From assembly GCF_001467025.1 (NCBI RefSeq), contig NZ_LNXV01000007.1, forward strand, positions 62,001 through 126,000: a stretch of 64,000 bases of DNA. Reading direction: 5' to 3'. Under the pieces are notes generated by a model. The model worked only from the letters and a program-made list of their open reading frames with translations, was not told the origin of the DNA and did not search any database. Positions 36,588-45,181 of the stretch are shown here, piece by piece. Position numbers and translations under genes: made by a program. Source of the stretch: Legionella brunensis (GTDB lineage: Bacteria; Pseudomonadota; Gammaproteobacteria; Legionellales; Legionellaceae). Within the stretch, counting starts at the first letter, position 1. Each line of letters starts with the position of its first letter.

Positions 36588-38036
36588 TCAGTCACTGGAT
36601 GAGCTGTTGGATGTAGCGGTATCGGCTGTAGCACGCAATAATCCCTCGAGTTGCGTTGTTCTGGCATTTTGAAGTAACAACATGCTGTTAGTTAGTAATA
36701 GACGCTCTTCCTGCTGGCGGTTAAGGTACAATTGATAATTGATTTCAGCAAGCAAAACCGCAATTTCTTTTTGCATCGTTGCTGCAGAGGCGGTATTAAG
36801 TTTGTTTACCCAGTCAGAGTTTCCTTGTTGATTTAAATCAGGACGAGCAAGGCGCCAGGTTGCCATGGTATATTCACTTAATGCTTGGCTGGTGGTGGTC
36901 GATTGGTTGCCTTCACCAACAATGGGTTGAGGCATTCTTTTTGATAAAATATAATAGAGGTTACTAATTCCCACAGAGGTTTGAGCAGCATACACCCTGA
37001 TATTGGTTAGGAAATTTGCTATGTTAGAAGCAGCTTGAAACCTTTGTAACACAGTAAGATCAGTGTTTTGTACTTGCTCATAAAGGGCATCGTAAGTACT
37101 ACGACTAGGTAAGGGGATAGGTGAAACTGCTGCAGTAGCATAGCGAATAAAATTGGCAGCCTGTTGAGCAGGGTTTTGGGCTTGCAAAGGTCCAGGTGAG
37201 CCTTTACTTGTAGGAAGTGTGGTTGCCGTATCAACTGTAGTTTCTGGCTGAGGGGTTCCCGTGCTTGTAGTCGAATACATTAAAGGAGCAATAAGGCTAT
37301 TACTATTAAGTTGTGGTATGACTGCAAGATTAGCACTAGGTGTAAAGAATGTATCTGTACTAGGTATGTTGCCGATTACATTTTGCATGATTTGATTGTT
37401 ATTCATCATTTGGGGATTTTTGGTGATATAGCTACACTCTGCCCAAGCAGAAGCATCATTGGTCAAGCAATAAGAGTAATCAGGAGTCATCAACATATTG
37501 GCTATGGACTGGCTTACTGGGTCGCTTTGATATTTTTGGGCCCCTCCACCTGTTGGTTGATCTATTAAAGTAGAGACAGAAATGTTATTCGTTGGGTTGG
37601 AATAGCCGGCGGATATAAAGGTGCTGTTACCTGCATCATTAAGTCGCACGAAAGCTTCCAGATTACTAGGTACGAAATAGGGCGGGGATGAACTGCCACT
37701 GGTCCCAGTAGTCGTTTCATTGGTTGTAACTCCGGCTGTGTTTACTGGAAGGGCTCCAAAGACACTTTTTAATGTGGGAAGCATGATTCCTGTCAAAGCA
37801 TCCGATGTAACTTGCAATAGCGCTTGACTGACAGCAACATTCTCTGCTTTTTCTGGACTTTGCTCTAAGTTATAACCTAAATATTGCCCTAAATTAAGTA
37901 AATATTGTGTGATATCGCTTAGTGAGTTACTAAATGAATTCCACGGTAAATCATTAGCAGAAGCAAAGACTGGCGATGTTGACGAAGCGAAAAGCAAAGC
38001 ACCCGATAAAGCAATACGGCGACTAACTAATTTCAT
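36588..38036 (-). CDS. icmX: Dot/Icm type IVB secretion protein IcmX
   Basis: A 482-residue protein with a signal peptide (about residues 1-26, ending VFASAND). It is low-complexity in the middle (many Thr, Ser, Asn and Gln) and contains the conserved parts FVPSNLEAFVRLNDAGNST and YSYCLTNDASAWAECSY. The C-terminal region QKEIAVLLAEINYQLYLNRQQEERLLLTNSMLLLQ is the alpha-helical part kept in all IcmX proteins. IcmX is a periplasmic protein needed for pore formation and for replication in macrophages in L. pneumophila. The start abuts the icmW stop. A strong terminator follows. Slightly longer than the L. pneumophila protein. Confidence 0.95.
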   Translation of the reverse strand: MKLVSRRIALSGALLFASSTSPVFASANDLPWNSFSNSLSDITQYLLNLGQYLGYNLEQSPEKAENVAVSQALLQVTSDALTGIMLPTLKSVFGALPVNTAGVTTNETTTGTSGSSSPPYFVPSNLEAFVRLNDAGNSTFISAGYSNPTNNISVSTLIDQPTGGGAQKYQSDPVSQSIANMLMTPDYSYCLTNDASAWAECSYITKNPQMMNNNQIMQNVIGNIPSTDTFFTPSANLAVIPQLNSNSLIAPLMYSTTSTGTPQPETTVDTATTLPTSKGSPGPLQAQNPAQQAANFIRYATAAVSPIPLPSRSTYDALYEQVQNTDLTVLQRFQAASNIANFLTNIRVYAAQTSVGISNLYYILSKRMPQPIVGEGNQSTTTSQALSEYTMATWRLARPDLNQQGNSDWVNKLNTASAATMQKEIAVLLAEINYQLYLNRQQEERLLLTNSMLLLQNARTTQLEGLLRATADTATSNSSSSD

Positions 38037-38492
38037 TTATTCTTCCCCTTCAAGAGCACGAGCTACAAGTTTTAAACGATATTCAGAAAAAACACGAGCA
38101 AGTAAACGTAAACGCTCAAAAACGATGTTTCTTTTTAGAAAAAATCCAGCTGGATCGTGGCTACCTGTGCTGGTTTCTTCGGCATGAATTAGGATTCGTG
38201 AGGCACTTCCTGGGTGAACGGTATCGATAGCTTGCAAAAGTCGGAGTCCTCTTCCGGATTTAATATTACCGACTATACGAATAAAAATATCTTCTTGGGC
38301 AAGAGAGCTCATATCGAGCTTTTCAATGTCATCTAATTCCTTACCCAGGCGATTTACTGCTTCTTCCAACTCCGGATTACCATCCAAAGTCCAGTCTTCA
38401 ACGCTCTCCATAAAGGTGATAACGCGATAAATCATAGGGTCAACATATTCGAACCAGTATGAGGATGATGCTTCATGGCTAAGATCGGGCAT
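38037..38492 (-). CDS. icmW: Dot/Icm type IVB secretion chaperone IcmW
   Basis: A 151-residue acidic cytoplasmic protein, the same length as IcmW of L. pneumophila, with the conserved text VDPMIYRVITFMESVEDWTLDGNP and FFLKRNIVFERLRLLARVFSEYR (quoted partly). IcmW works with IcmS as an adaptor that brings effectors to the coupling complex. Its stop is directly followed by the icmX start, so the two share one transcript. The promoter faces that of icmV across 106 bases. The ribosome site AAAGAG is part of a GTAAA-N6-GTAAA stretch just upstream of the start. Confidence 0.95.
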   Translation of the reverse strand: MPDLSHEASSSYWFEYVDPMIYRVITFMESVEDWTLDGNPELEEAVNRLGKELDDIEKLDMSSLAQEDIFIRIVGNIKSGRGLRLLQAIDTVHPGSASRILIHAEETSTGSHDPAGFFLKRNIVFERLRLLARVFSEYRLKLVARALEGEE

Positions 38493-38494
38493 TT

Positions 38495-38594
38495 TTTACT
38501 CTTTTTTTACGGTATAAGTTCACTGATGGACTGCGCATAATCTAACTACTATAGTATATTATGAAGAGTAAAAGTCCATTATCTGAAGAGTAAA
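38495..38594. promoter_or_regulatory. Divergent icmW/icmV promoter region with GTAAA repeats
   Basis: On the minus strand, GTAAA-N6-GTAAA lies at 38495-38510, similar to a CpxR box (GTAAA-N5-GTAAA in E. coli), and CpxR is known to act on icmV and icmW in L. pneumophila. It lies next to the icmW start, which is unusual for an activator site. On the plus strand, TGAAGAGTAAA occurs twice (38562-38572 and 38584-38594) with a 22-base step, two helix turns, just ahead of the icmV ATG. A TATAGT-like -10 lies near 38550. Confidence 0.45.
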
Positions 38595-38598
38595 TTTT

Positions 38599-39054
38599 AT
38601 GAAAATCAAAAAAAGCACTCGAATAGTTACTATTTTCAAAAGAATTTTTAATGTTCGAGCGTGGCTTGATTTTGAACGACTTAAGGCTTGCACTAGTTAT
38701 ATTGTGGCTGGTTTTCAAAAATTATTTATTCCGCGACAACCAAAAGGCCAGACGGAATCTTTCGAAGAAGCAATTGCAAAAATGAACCTAAGCGAGGCTG
38801 ATCTCCAAGCAAAAAAAATCGCGTTATATCGCTTGAGTATTCTCATGATTACTGCTGCAACGTGTATTTTTTTCTATGCTGCTTACCATTTGTATTACGG
38901 TAGTTACAAGGCGTTTATAATTAGTTTAGTTTTAGTGTTGGTTGCTTTAGTCTTAGCCTTTCGCTATCACTTTTGGTATTTTCAGATTAAAGAGCGAAAG
39001 TTAGGGTGCTCATTTAATGAGTGGTACAGACAAGGCCTTAAAGGTGACAAGTGA
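38599..39054 (+). CDS. icmV: Dot/Icm type IVB secretion protein IcmV
   Basis: A 151-residue protein, the same length as L. pneumophila IcmV. It has two membrane segments in the second half: LYRLSILMITAATCIFFYAAYHLYYG (about residues 77-100; partly quoted) and AFIISLVLVLVALVLAFRYHF (110-130), followed by WYFQIKERKLGCSFNEWYRQGLKG. The N-terminus is basic. IcmV is an inner-membrane protein needed for Dot/Icm function. The last base of its TGA stop is the first of the dotA start (TGATG), so dotA is translationally coupled. Confidence 0.95.
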   Translation: MKIKKSTRIVTIFKRIFNVRAWLDFERLKACTSYIVAGFQKLFIPRQPKGQTESFEEAIAKMNLSEADLQAKKIALYRLSILMITAATCIFFYAAYHLYYGSYKAFIISLVLVLVALVLAFRYHFWYFQIKERKLGCSFNEWYRQGLKGDK

Positions 39055-42000
39055 TGAATAAAATAGTTTTGATGTTGTTGGGGTTATTAGTCTCAACTTT
39101 AGCTCTTGCTTCTGACAATTCCACTACTTCTTACATGAGTTTCGCTCCCCCACCGCAAGATTACTCTGTCATATTTTTAGGTAATATTTTCGGTATTGTT
39201 GATGGTGTTTTACATGGCACCGGTAGCCAAATGATGGGGACAATGTTTGGTGTATTCAACTCTGCAGTTCTTGCTTTGGGTGGTGTCATTATTATGTATA
39301 CCCTCTTAGTCTCCACGATGAATACTGCGCATGAGGGGCAAATGCTTGGTCAAAAATGGTCATCCATTTGGGTTCCTATGCGTGCCACCCTTGGACTTGC
39401 TTTATTGATTCCTAAGGGCTCTGGTTATTGCTTAATGCAGATATTCGTCATGTGGATTGTCGTTCAGGGCGTTGGGGCTGCCGATAAGGTGTGGCAGGCT
39501 GCATTAAGTTATTTAAATCGAGGGGGGGTTATTATTCAAACCCAGATGAACCCTTCGACATCAATTTCAGCAAGTGGAAATGAAATTGCAAGTGGAGCAG
39601 CAATTATTCTTTCGGGGCAAGTTTGCATGTTAGGGCTGCAAACTGCCTTACAAAATCAGCGTCAAGCATACCTTAATAGTAAAGAAAATAATTCTGGCCC
39701 TTGTTCTGGTTCTCCCTCTAAAACAATGCTTGATTTTTGTAATACACCAGTGCCTGATTTTTTAAGTACAGTGAATGCTGTTTCTGTACAAAATAAGGGA
39801 GCTTCAGGGCAGACAGAATTTAATGTATCTATGCCGAATTTTACTGATGGTCCTTATGTTGCACTTAACGGTATGTGCGGTACCTTGACTTGGAATAGTT
39901 TTACAGAAGCAGATAATCTTGTTAGTACTGATTCAAGTAGTAATCCAAAGAATCCTAGCTATGATCCAAATAACCAGTGGAGTGGAGGTAACTTTGTCGC
40001 GCCTAAATCGCCAACTACTGTCGTTCTTACTAAAAATGAGTTAAAAACAACACAGTTTTCACGAGCAATCGCGATACAACAAATGTATGTAGATCTTTCC
40101 ATGGTTGCTCAAATTATGGTTAATAATTCTCCTTTATTGAACCCAAGTAATTCTACCCAATCCAAGGATAATAATAATTTTTCAGTAAATGCTGTGCAAC
40201 AATTTGGGGTACCTCTAATGGCTAATGATCAGGACCTTTGTATGTCAAAATCTGGTTCTGATTGTAAAAATTGGGGGTCTGATCCTAACAGCTCTAATAC
40301 CTCTGCTCCATTATTTGTAGGTACAGAATTTCAGGGGGCTGTTGCTGATTATAATGGCATTATGTTGCCCGCCCTTAATTTGGTGTATCAGGCTAAGAAA
40401 GGCAGTGATGCGGCTTCAGCGAGAGCCTTTATTCAAGATGCTAATAATTATGGTTGGATTTTAGCCGGTAGTTATTTCTTTGATCTGGCAAAATTAAATT
40501 CTGCTACGATAACTGACTCAAGCAAGCAGACTGATACCAAAACGGGATTGAGTGGCAGTAAATTTGATTTGACGACTGTTCTAAAATCATTTGGCGAAAC
40601 AACTGGTAAGTGCGCTACGGGTACCCAAGGTAATTTATGTGTATGGTTAGGAGGGAGCTCTAGTGCAATCACCCCGGTAATTGGATTAATCAATGGTTCA
40701 AATACGACGGGGCAACCTGGCCAACCTCAGTTGCCTACTTCAAATACAATTTCTGATATCACGGGTACAAAAGGCGACGCCTACAGTGGAGGATATTCGT
40801 CTACCACCTTTGGATATATTAATAATGCACTCATGTTGCATTTAGCGTCACAACCGGGTCTGACTCCTCCTGCATTTAATATGAAGTTCAATACCAACAT
40901 AAATCTCGCGCAATTACCGTCACAAAGTTTTCCCTGCGGTTCGATTTTGGGTTTATGTATAGGTAGATTAATGGGTGATATTTTCTATAATTTGATTCTT
41001 AGAAACCTTTTTAACTACTTCATTAATATCATCGCTCAGGTGGTTAATTCAGTGATCATGGCTTTTCTCGTCTTACCTTTGATGGGAATGGGGACTATTT
41101 TCCAGGCAGGGGTTGCTATTATCCAACAGCCGACGGTTAATCCGGTCGTGGCGTTAGCAAATATGGGAGTTAATTATATTAACTTTGCTAATGAGTTATG
41201 GTTTTTTCTTTTGACAATAGCCATTACAACTTCGTTGATTCCCTTATTTGGCATATTTATTTTTGCTGTGATCTCTATGGTATTCCCACTTTTGTTTGCT
41301 TGGATGGCGGTAATGCTAAGTATCGGTTTTGTTACAGCCTACTACATACCATTCATGCCATATATGATTTTCACCTTCGGCTCGATTGCTTGGCTAATGG
41401 TAGTAATCGAGGCTATGGTTGCGGCACCCATCGTCGCACTTGGGGTTACCCATCCAGAAGGGCACGATGCATTTGGTAAGGGTGAGCAGGCTATTATGAT
41501 TTTATTAAATATCTTTCTGCGTCCTGCCATGATGATTATTGGTTATATTTCAGCGATTGCATTAACCTATGTTTCTGTATGGATAATTAATGCTGGTTTT
41601 GCTAATGCAATGGCATTTGTGCAAGGTAGTTTATCAGGTTCCACATTTAGTATGAGTGCTACTACTAATATTCAAGAATATGCTTCCAATATCAATACGA
41701 CACAGGGCTATTCTGGTTGGGCTGGCATCTACGGTTTCTTTTTCTCCATTTTAGTTTATACGACTCTGTACCTAATTGTGGTGCAGAAAGCATTTACTTT
41801 AATTGTAGTTTTGCCGGATAAAGTACTGCGTTGGATTGGTGGACAACCAGAGAGTGTAGGACAAGAAGCTGCGCAATGGGGCGAAGAAGCTAAAGGTCAA
41901 GTTGGTAAGGGAGCTGAGGGTACCCAAAAAGCGGCCCAACAAATTGATTCGCAATTGTCTGGATACGGTCAAAAAGCCTTCGGTAAAGCGAAAGACGCCC

Positions 42001-42080
42001 TTAGTAGCAAAGGACCTCAAGTGGGTCTAACAGGAGGTAAAAACTTTAGTGATGGCGGAGATTCCAAGAAGGAAAAATAA
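39054..42080 (+). CDS. dotA: Dot/Icm type IVB secretion protein DotA
   Basis: A 1008-residue polytopic membrane protein. I start it at the ATG at 39054 (MNKIVLMLLGLLVS, a signal peptide); a GTG three bases earlier is in frame but is inside the icmV stop joint. After the signal peptide come two hydrophobic segments, a large periplasmic domain (about 160-600) rich in Ser, Asn and Thr with many Cys, and a C-terminal group of membrane segments including PFMPYMIFTFGSIAWLMVVIEAMVAAPIVALG (partly quoted) that is conserved in DotA/TraY. The tail is rich in Gly, Gln and Lys. DotA is essential for effector transport. It is a little shorter than the 1048 residues in L. pneumophila, with the difference probably in the periplasmic domain. 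Confidence 0.95.
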   Translation: MNKIVLMLLGLLVSTLALASDNSTTSYMSFAPPPQDYSVIFLGNIFGIVDGVLHGTGSQMMGTMFGVFNSAVLALGGVIIMYTLLVSTMNTAHEGQMLGQKWSSIWVPMRATLGLALLIPKGSGYCLMQIFVMWIVVQGVGAADKVWQAALSYLNRGGVIIQTQMNPSTSISASGNEIASGAAIILSGQVCMLGLQTALQNQRQAYLNSKENNSGPCSGSPSKTMLDFCNTPVPDFLSTVNAVSVQNKGASGQTEFNVSMPNFTDGPYVALNGMCGTLTWNSFTEADNLVSTDSSSNPKNPSYDPNNQWSGGNFVAPKSPTTVVLTKNELKTTQFSRAIAIQQMYVDLSMVAQIMVNNSPLLNPSNSTQSKDNNNFSVNAVQQFGVPLMANDQDLCMSKSGSDCKNWGSDPNSSNTSAPLFVGTEFQGAVADYNGIMLPALNLVYQAKKGSDAASARAFIQDANNYGWILAGSYFFDLAKLNSATITDSSKQTDTKTGLSGSKFDLTTVLKSFGETTGKCATGTQGNLCVWLGGSSSAITPVIGLINGSNTTGQPGQPQLPTSNTISDITGTKGDAYSGGYSSTTFGYINNALMLHLASQPGLTPPAFNMKFNTNINLAQLPSQSFPCGSILGLCIGRLMGDIFYNLILRNLFNYFINIIAQVVNSVIMAFLVLPLMGMGTIFQAGVAIIQQPTVNPVVALANMGVNYINFANELWFFLLTIAITTSLIPLFGIFIFAVISMVFPLLFAWMAVMLSIGFVTAYYIPFMPYMIFTFGSIAWLMVVIEAMVAAPIVALGVTHPEGHDAFGKGEQAIMILLNIFLRPAMMIIGYISAIALTYVSVWIINAGFANAMAFVQGSLSGSTFSMSATTNIQEYASNINTTQGYSGWAGIYGFFFSILVYTTLYLIVVQKAFTLIVVLPDKVLRWIGGQPESVGQEAAQWGEEAKGQVGKGAEGTQKAAQQIDSQLSGYGQKAFGKAKDALSSKGPQVGLTGGKNFSDGGDSKKEK

Positions 42081-42090
42081 CTTAAAATAT

Positions 42091-42114
42091 AGGGAGCAAA
42101 TTTCCTTGCTCCCT
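42091..42114 (-). terminator. Hairpin between dotA and the ADP-ribosyltransferase-like gene
   Basis: Stem AGGGAGCAA (42091-42099) with TTGCTCCCT (42106-42114), loop of six. On the minus strand it is followed by ATATTTTAAG, a fair T-run, so it should end the convergent gene at 42130; on the plus strand the tail is poor in T. Confidence 0.6.
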
Positions 42115-42129
42115 TACTCACCTGTTAAT

Positions 42130-42978
42130 TTATAATGTCTTTCCACCTAAACCCCAATAAATATTGGGAGTTTCTAGCGGCTTATTTGCGGCCTTGTATA
42201 ATAAATCCAGCGCTTCCTCTTTAACGACACTAAAATCTAATGTAGTGAGGCCTTCTTTTCCTAACCACAAATGATGAGCTATGAAGAAGAAGGGATTAAC
42301 TATTATATCTCCTTCGAGTATAAAATCACGGTCATAGGATTTTTTAGGCGTTTCTGAAATAAAATCACAGGAGATAGTCACCTTATTTTTCAGGGGTTTT
42401 CTCTCACATTTAATTGCGCCAACAATGGCTGCTGGAGGGACTTGATAGGCGATGGCTTCATACGCATATAAAGGCCATGCAGCATAGCTGGTTATAGCAG
42501 TGTCTTCAACTTCCTTCTCTGCAAAAAAGCTGTAAATATTACTTGCTTGTTTTGCTTGAAAACTATGTAAATCAATGATCAAATCTTTGCTATCAGTAGG
42601 AGTTTTGTCATTTTTTAGCAACACGGGTCTATAATCTGTTGTTTTAAGCGTCGGGTAATCAATCTGGGTCATATCAGGAAGAATAATAGCATAAATATAA
42701 GTGTCCTCATCATTAAGTGGGAAGATAGGGGCGCTCTCAAGCTTTGTGGTTAGACATATACATGCTTTAGAATCTGCATCGATAGCTTCATTTGCTATAC
42801 CACAATCATTTTTGTAGCCGCGAGATTTAATGGCTTCAAGCCACCACAAATCAGCATAATCAATTCTTGGGGTAAACCCTATTTTAAATATTTCGTCAGG
42901 TGATCGAGTATCAGAACGAAAATAAATTTTACCCATAGTTTCATCCCAAATAAAGTAATCGGCAAACATATAATGCAC
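42130..42978 (-). CDS. Putative mono-ADP-ribosyltransferase, pertussis-toxin-like; candidate Dot/Icm effector
   Basis: A 282-residue protein (GTG at 42978; ATG three codons in and ATG at residue 15 are other possible starts). Near the N-terminus it reads YFRSDTRSPDEIFKIGF (residues 19-35), matching the R-x-D-x-R-x-P-x-x-V/I-F-x-x-G-F signature of the pertussis toxin S1/cholera toxin A group, whose Arg binds NAD. A possible second motif is the CLTTK strand (75-79, in place of S-T-S). A Glu174 in YAYEAIAYQVPPAAIVGA fits the catalytic Glu region, which in this group is followed by I/V-P-x-x-x-I-x-G. No signal peptide is present, so secretion by Dot/Icm is more likely than by Sec. The 3D fit is unproven. 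Confidence 0.65.
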   Translation of the reverse strand: MHYMFADYFIWDETMGKIYFRSDTRSPDEIFKIGFTPRIDYADLWWLEAIKSRGYKNDCGIANEAIDADSKACICLTTKLESAPIFPLNDEDTYIYAIILPDMTQIDYPTLKTTDYRPVLLKNDKTPTDSKDLIIDLHSFQAKQASNIYSFFAEKEVEDTAITSYAAWPLYAYEAIAYQVPPAAIVGAIKCERKPLKNKVTISCDFISETPKKSYDRDFILEGDIIVNPFFFIAHHLWLGKEGLTTLDFSVVKEEALDLLYKAANKPLETPNIYWGLGGKTL

Positions 42979-43053
42979 AATTAGATCTATTTGATCAACA
43001 ACTGTTCTTTTGAGGCATGGCTTTGCTTTAAAAATTAATGATATTTCTGCTGT

Positions 43054-43070
43054 TTTAATGAAACCTTAAT
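43054..43070 (+). promoter_or_regulatory. Perfect PmrA-type operator, YTTAAK-N5-YTTAAK
   Basis: The 17 bases TTTAATGAAACCTTAAT match the PmrA consensus at every fixed position (T-TTAA-T, five bases, C-TTAA-T). A TATATT at 43081-43086 follows at the distance expected for a -10 with the box over the -35. The site lies 47 bases before the plus-strand gene at 43117 and 76 bases before the minus-strand gene ending at 42130. PmrA controls many effector genes in Legionella. Confidence 0.6.
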
Positions 43071-43116
43071 TTTTATATTTTATATTGCATTTGTTTTAAA
43101 CATTGTGTGAATTGAT

Positions 43117-44025
43117 ATGCCAAAACCTAAGAAAGAAACACCTAAATCAGCTTCTATTTATGAAAAAAACTATTATCGTGAGCGAAATAAAAAAATTTAT
43201 AAAATTAATTCGGCACAGGAACAGAAAAAAATCGATAAGCATATGCAAAGCCATAATAATTTGCCTCCCAAGGGGGTTACACGAGAGGCAGGATTTTCGG
43301 TTTATCTCTTTAAGGGAACAAGTTTAGAAGTTAATGCTTCTCTAGTTCGCAAGAAGAAAACAGGAGGTACTGCGTTTATTCTGTCTAAATTGAAAAAGAA
43401 GGCGTGTAGATTGCCTGTTTCGTGTATTGCATCAACTGAACATGTGATTTCAATGCAAGAAAAAGTAGAGGATTTTGTATCGGACTCAATTCCAGCAGAA
43501 AGTAAAAAACAGGTAATGTACCAAATTTTGGTGAGAGTAGACTCACTATTAAATATAGCCATAGAAAGTATTAATCTGGCAGAGGTTATTTGTAAGGATG
43601 ATGATATATTAACAACAAGTGATGTGGCGATTCGCTATGATTTTGACAAAGACGTATTTGTTGTGGAGTTGGGTACCCAGGTAACGGATATTCAACAAAT
43701 TGTTCGTAGATTAAATGCTGTGGCAGCCTATCATATTGTCAGTTGTGACTTTGAAGATATTCAATTGAATGATGGAGTATGTTTATTAAAGCCTGATGCC
43801 TCGAATCCTATTCATGCTTTAGCTAATATTGCTCAAGGGAAAAATTTCACTGGTGGGCAAATGAAATTTTTCTTAGAGCGTGATGCTGGAATGACCTCAG
43901 GACAAACAGAGGTATACCAGGATAGTGATTGGACATTTAATGGCTATGATTCTTTGCAGAATCTGAGGGATGCCACGGGTTATCCTGATGATGCTCATGC
44001 TTTAAGAATTTTTTATAAGGCATGA
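43117..44025 (+). CDS. Unrecognised protein next to dotB, candidate Dot/Icm effector
   Basis: A 302-residue protein that matches nothing I know. The first 60 residues are very basic (many Lys and Arg) and look unstructured. The middle and C-terminal parts look globular, with YDFDKDVFVVELGTQVTDIQQIVRRL and HIVSCDFEDIQLNDGVCLL (partly quoted), and it ends GYPDDAHALRIFYKA. No signal peptide or membrane segment. It is separated from the ADP-ribosyltransferase-like gene by a short divergent region with a PmrA-type operator, and its stop is only 7 bases from the end of dotB. Position and regulation suggest an effector; function is unknown. Acidic residues near the C-terminus are few. Confidence 0.6.
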   Translation: MPKPKKETPKSASIYEKNYYRERNKKIYKINSAQEQKKIDKHMQSHNNLPPKGVTREAGFSVYLFKGTSLEVNASLVRKKKTGGTAFILSKLKKKACRLPVSCIASTEHVISMQEKVEDFVSDSIPAESKKQVMYQILVRVDSLLNIAIESINLAEVICKDDDILTTSDVAIRYDFDKDVFVVELGTQVTDIQQIVRRLNAVAAYHIVSCDFEDIQLNDGVCLLKPDASNPIHALANIAQGKNFTGGQMKFFLERDAGMTSGQTEVYQDSDWTFNGYDSLQNLRDATGYPDDAHALRIFYKA

Positions 44026-44032
44026 TCTAAGA

Positions 44033-45166
44033 TTATCGTTGGTATTCTTTAGTACCAGCAATAATTAATTTATAAGTTCGCTCGCTGATGATGCCTTGTT
44101 CAAATTTATTCCGTGCGTCGACGGTCATCAATTGTCCTCGTTGGCGCACAAGTTTTCGCGTGGTAGAGGTCACTTCATTAGGGTCGCCTTCTAATAAAAT
44201 ATCACGTGCTTCCTCATCAAATACCAAGTATTCCCGCAAGGCAACTCGCTTACCATCGATGGTGGGTACTAGTTTTTGCCATATACAAAGACGAATGGTC
44301 TCCAGAATATCAATGGTGCGCCCTAATCGTTCTTCGCCAGCAAAGGAGGTAACCAGCCGTCGCATCGTTTCGGCAACGCCAGAGGTGTGTAAAGTAGTAT
44401 AGACAGGATGGCCAGTTAGAGCTGCTTCAAGTGCTGCACTAATGGTTTCTGCGTCACGACATTCTCCCACCATAATCAATCGAGGTTTACGGCGAAGGGC
44501 ATTACGTACACCATCAGCAAAATTCGGTAAATGACGTGGAATCTCCGATTGACTAACCACAGCTGAAACGGTTTCAATTTCGTCATAAACAAATTCAATA
44601 GGCGCTTCGTAAGTGAGTACTTTACGGTGCGATTCCTCTTTTTCAATTAATTCACGAATAATGGATGCAAGTAATGTCGATTTACCAGAACCAGTTGCGC
44701 CTGTAATAAATACAATGCCTTCTTGAGGGGCTATTGCTTCAAGAATATTGTCTGGTAATTCCATGGTTTCCAATTTTGGAGGTGTGGTGGGAATAGTCCT
44801 TAACGTTATCTGGATAGCATCATGACCCTCTACGAGACACGAGGTAGCATTGACCCGGTAGCGATAGCGAACCCCGCGATTGGGGCGAAATTCATAATGG
44901 GTATCGATATCTTTGCCTGAAAGTAATTGCGTAGTGGCATTAGGGCCATAAATTGAATTAATTAAATCACCTAACTCTGTATTAGAGAGGCGGCGATTAG
45001 TGATTTTATAGAGCCGACCATACACTTCAGCATAGATTGCTTCACCGGTTTGGATCGTAATATCAGAAGCACTTAGCTTTTCAGCATGCTCTAACATTTT
45101 ATCCATGAACACCGGCGTAAACCGGGTTGGTTCATCAGGCATCAAATTAATATTACTACTACTCAT
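44033..45166 (-). CDS. dotB: Dot/Icm type IVB secretion ATPase DotB
   Basis: A 377-residue cytoplasmic ATPase, the same length as L. pneumophila DotB, of the PilT/VirB11 family. Walker A is FITGATGSGKSTLLA, the Asp box and Walker B region read LTYEAPIEFVYDEI and PRLIMVGECRDAETISAALEAALTGH (partly quoted), and the His box has HPVYTTLHTSGV. DotB hexamers drive assembly of the Dot/Icm machine. The start has no strong ribosome site. It follows dotC by 15 bases and is the last gene of the dotD-dotC-dotB operon. Confidence 0.97.
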   Translation of the reverse strand: MSSSNINLMPDEPTRFTPVFMDKMLEHAEKLSASDITIQTGEAIYAEVYGRLYKITNRRLSNTELGDLINSIYGPNATTQLLSGKDIDTHYEFRPNRGVRYRYRVNATSCLVEGHDAIQITLRTIPTTPPKLETMELPDNILEAIAPQEGIVFITGATGSGKSTLLASIIRELIEKEESHRKVLTYEAPIEFVYDEIETVSAVVSQSEIPRHLPNFADGVRNALRRKPRLIMVGECRDAETISAALEAALTGHPVYTTLHTSGVAETMRRLVTSFAGEERLGRTIDILETIRLCIWQKLVPTIDGKRVALREYLVFDEEARDILLEGDPNEVTSTTRKLVRQRGQLMTVDARNKFEQGIISERTYKLIIAGTKEYQR

Positions 45167-45181
45167 AATCTATTTAGAAGT

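Noticed and set aside
43302-43562. Antisense frame to the unknown gene at 43117
   Set aside because: No ribosome site or motif, and the plus-strand gene has a fitting promoter and longer frame.
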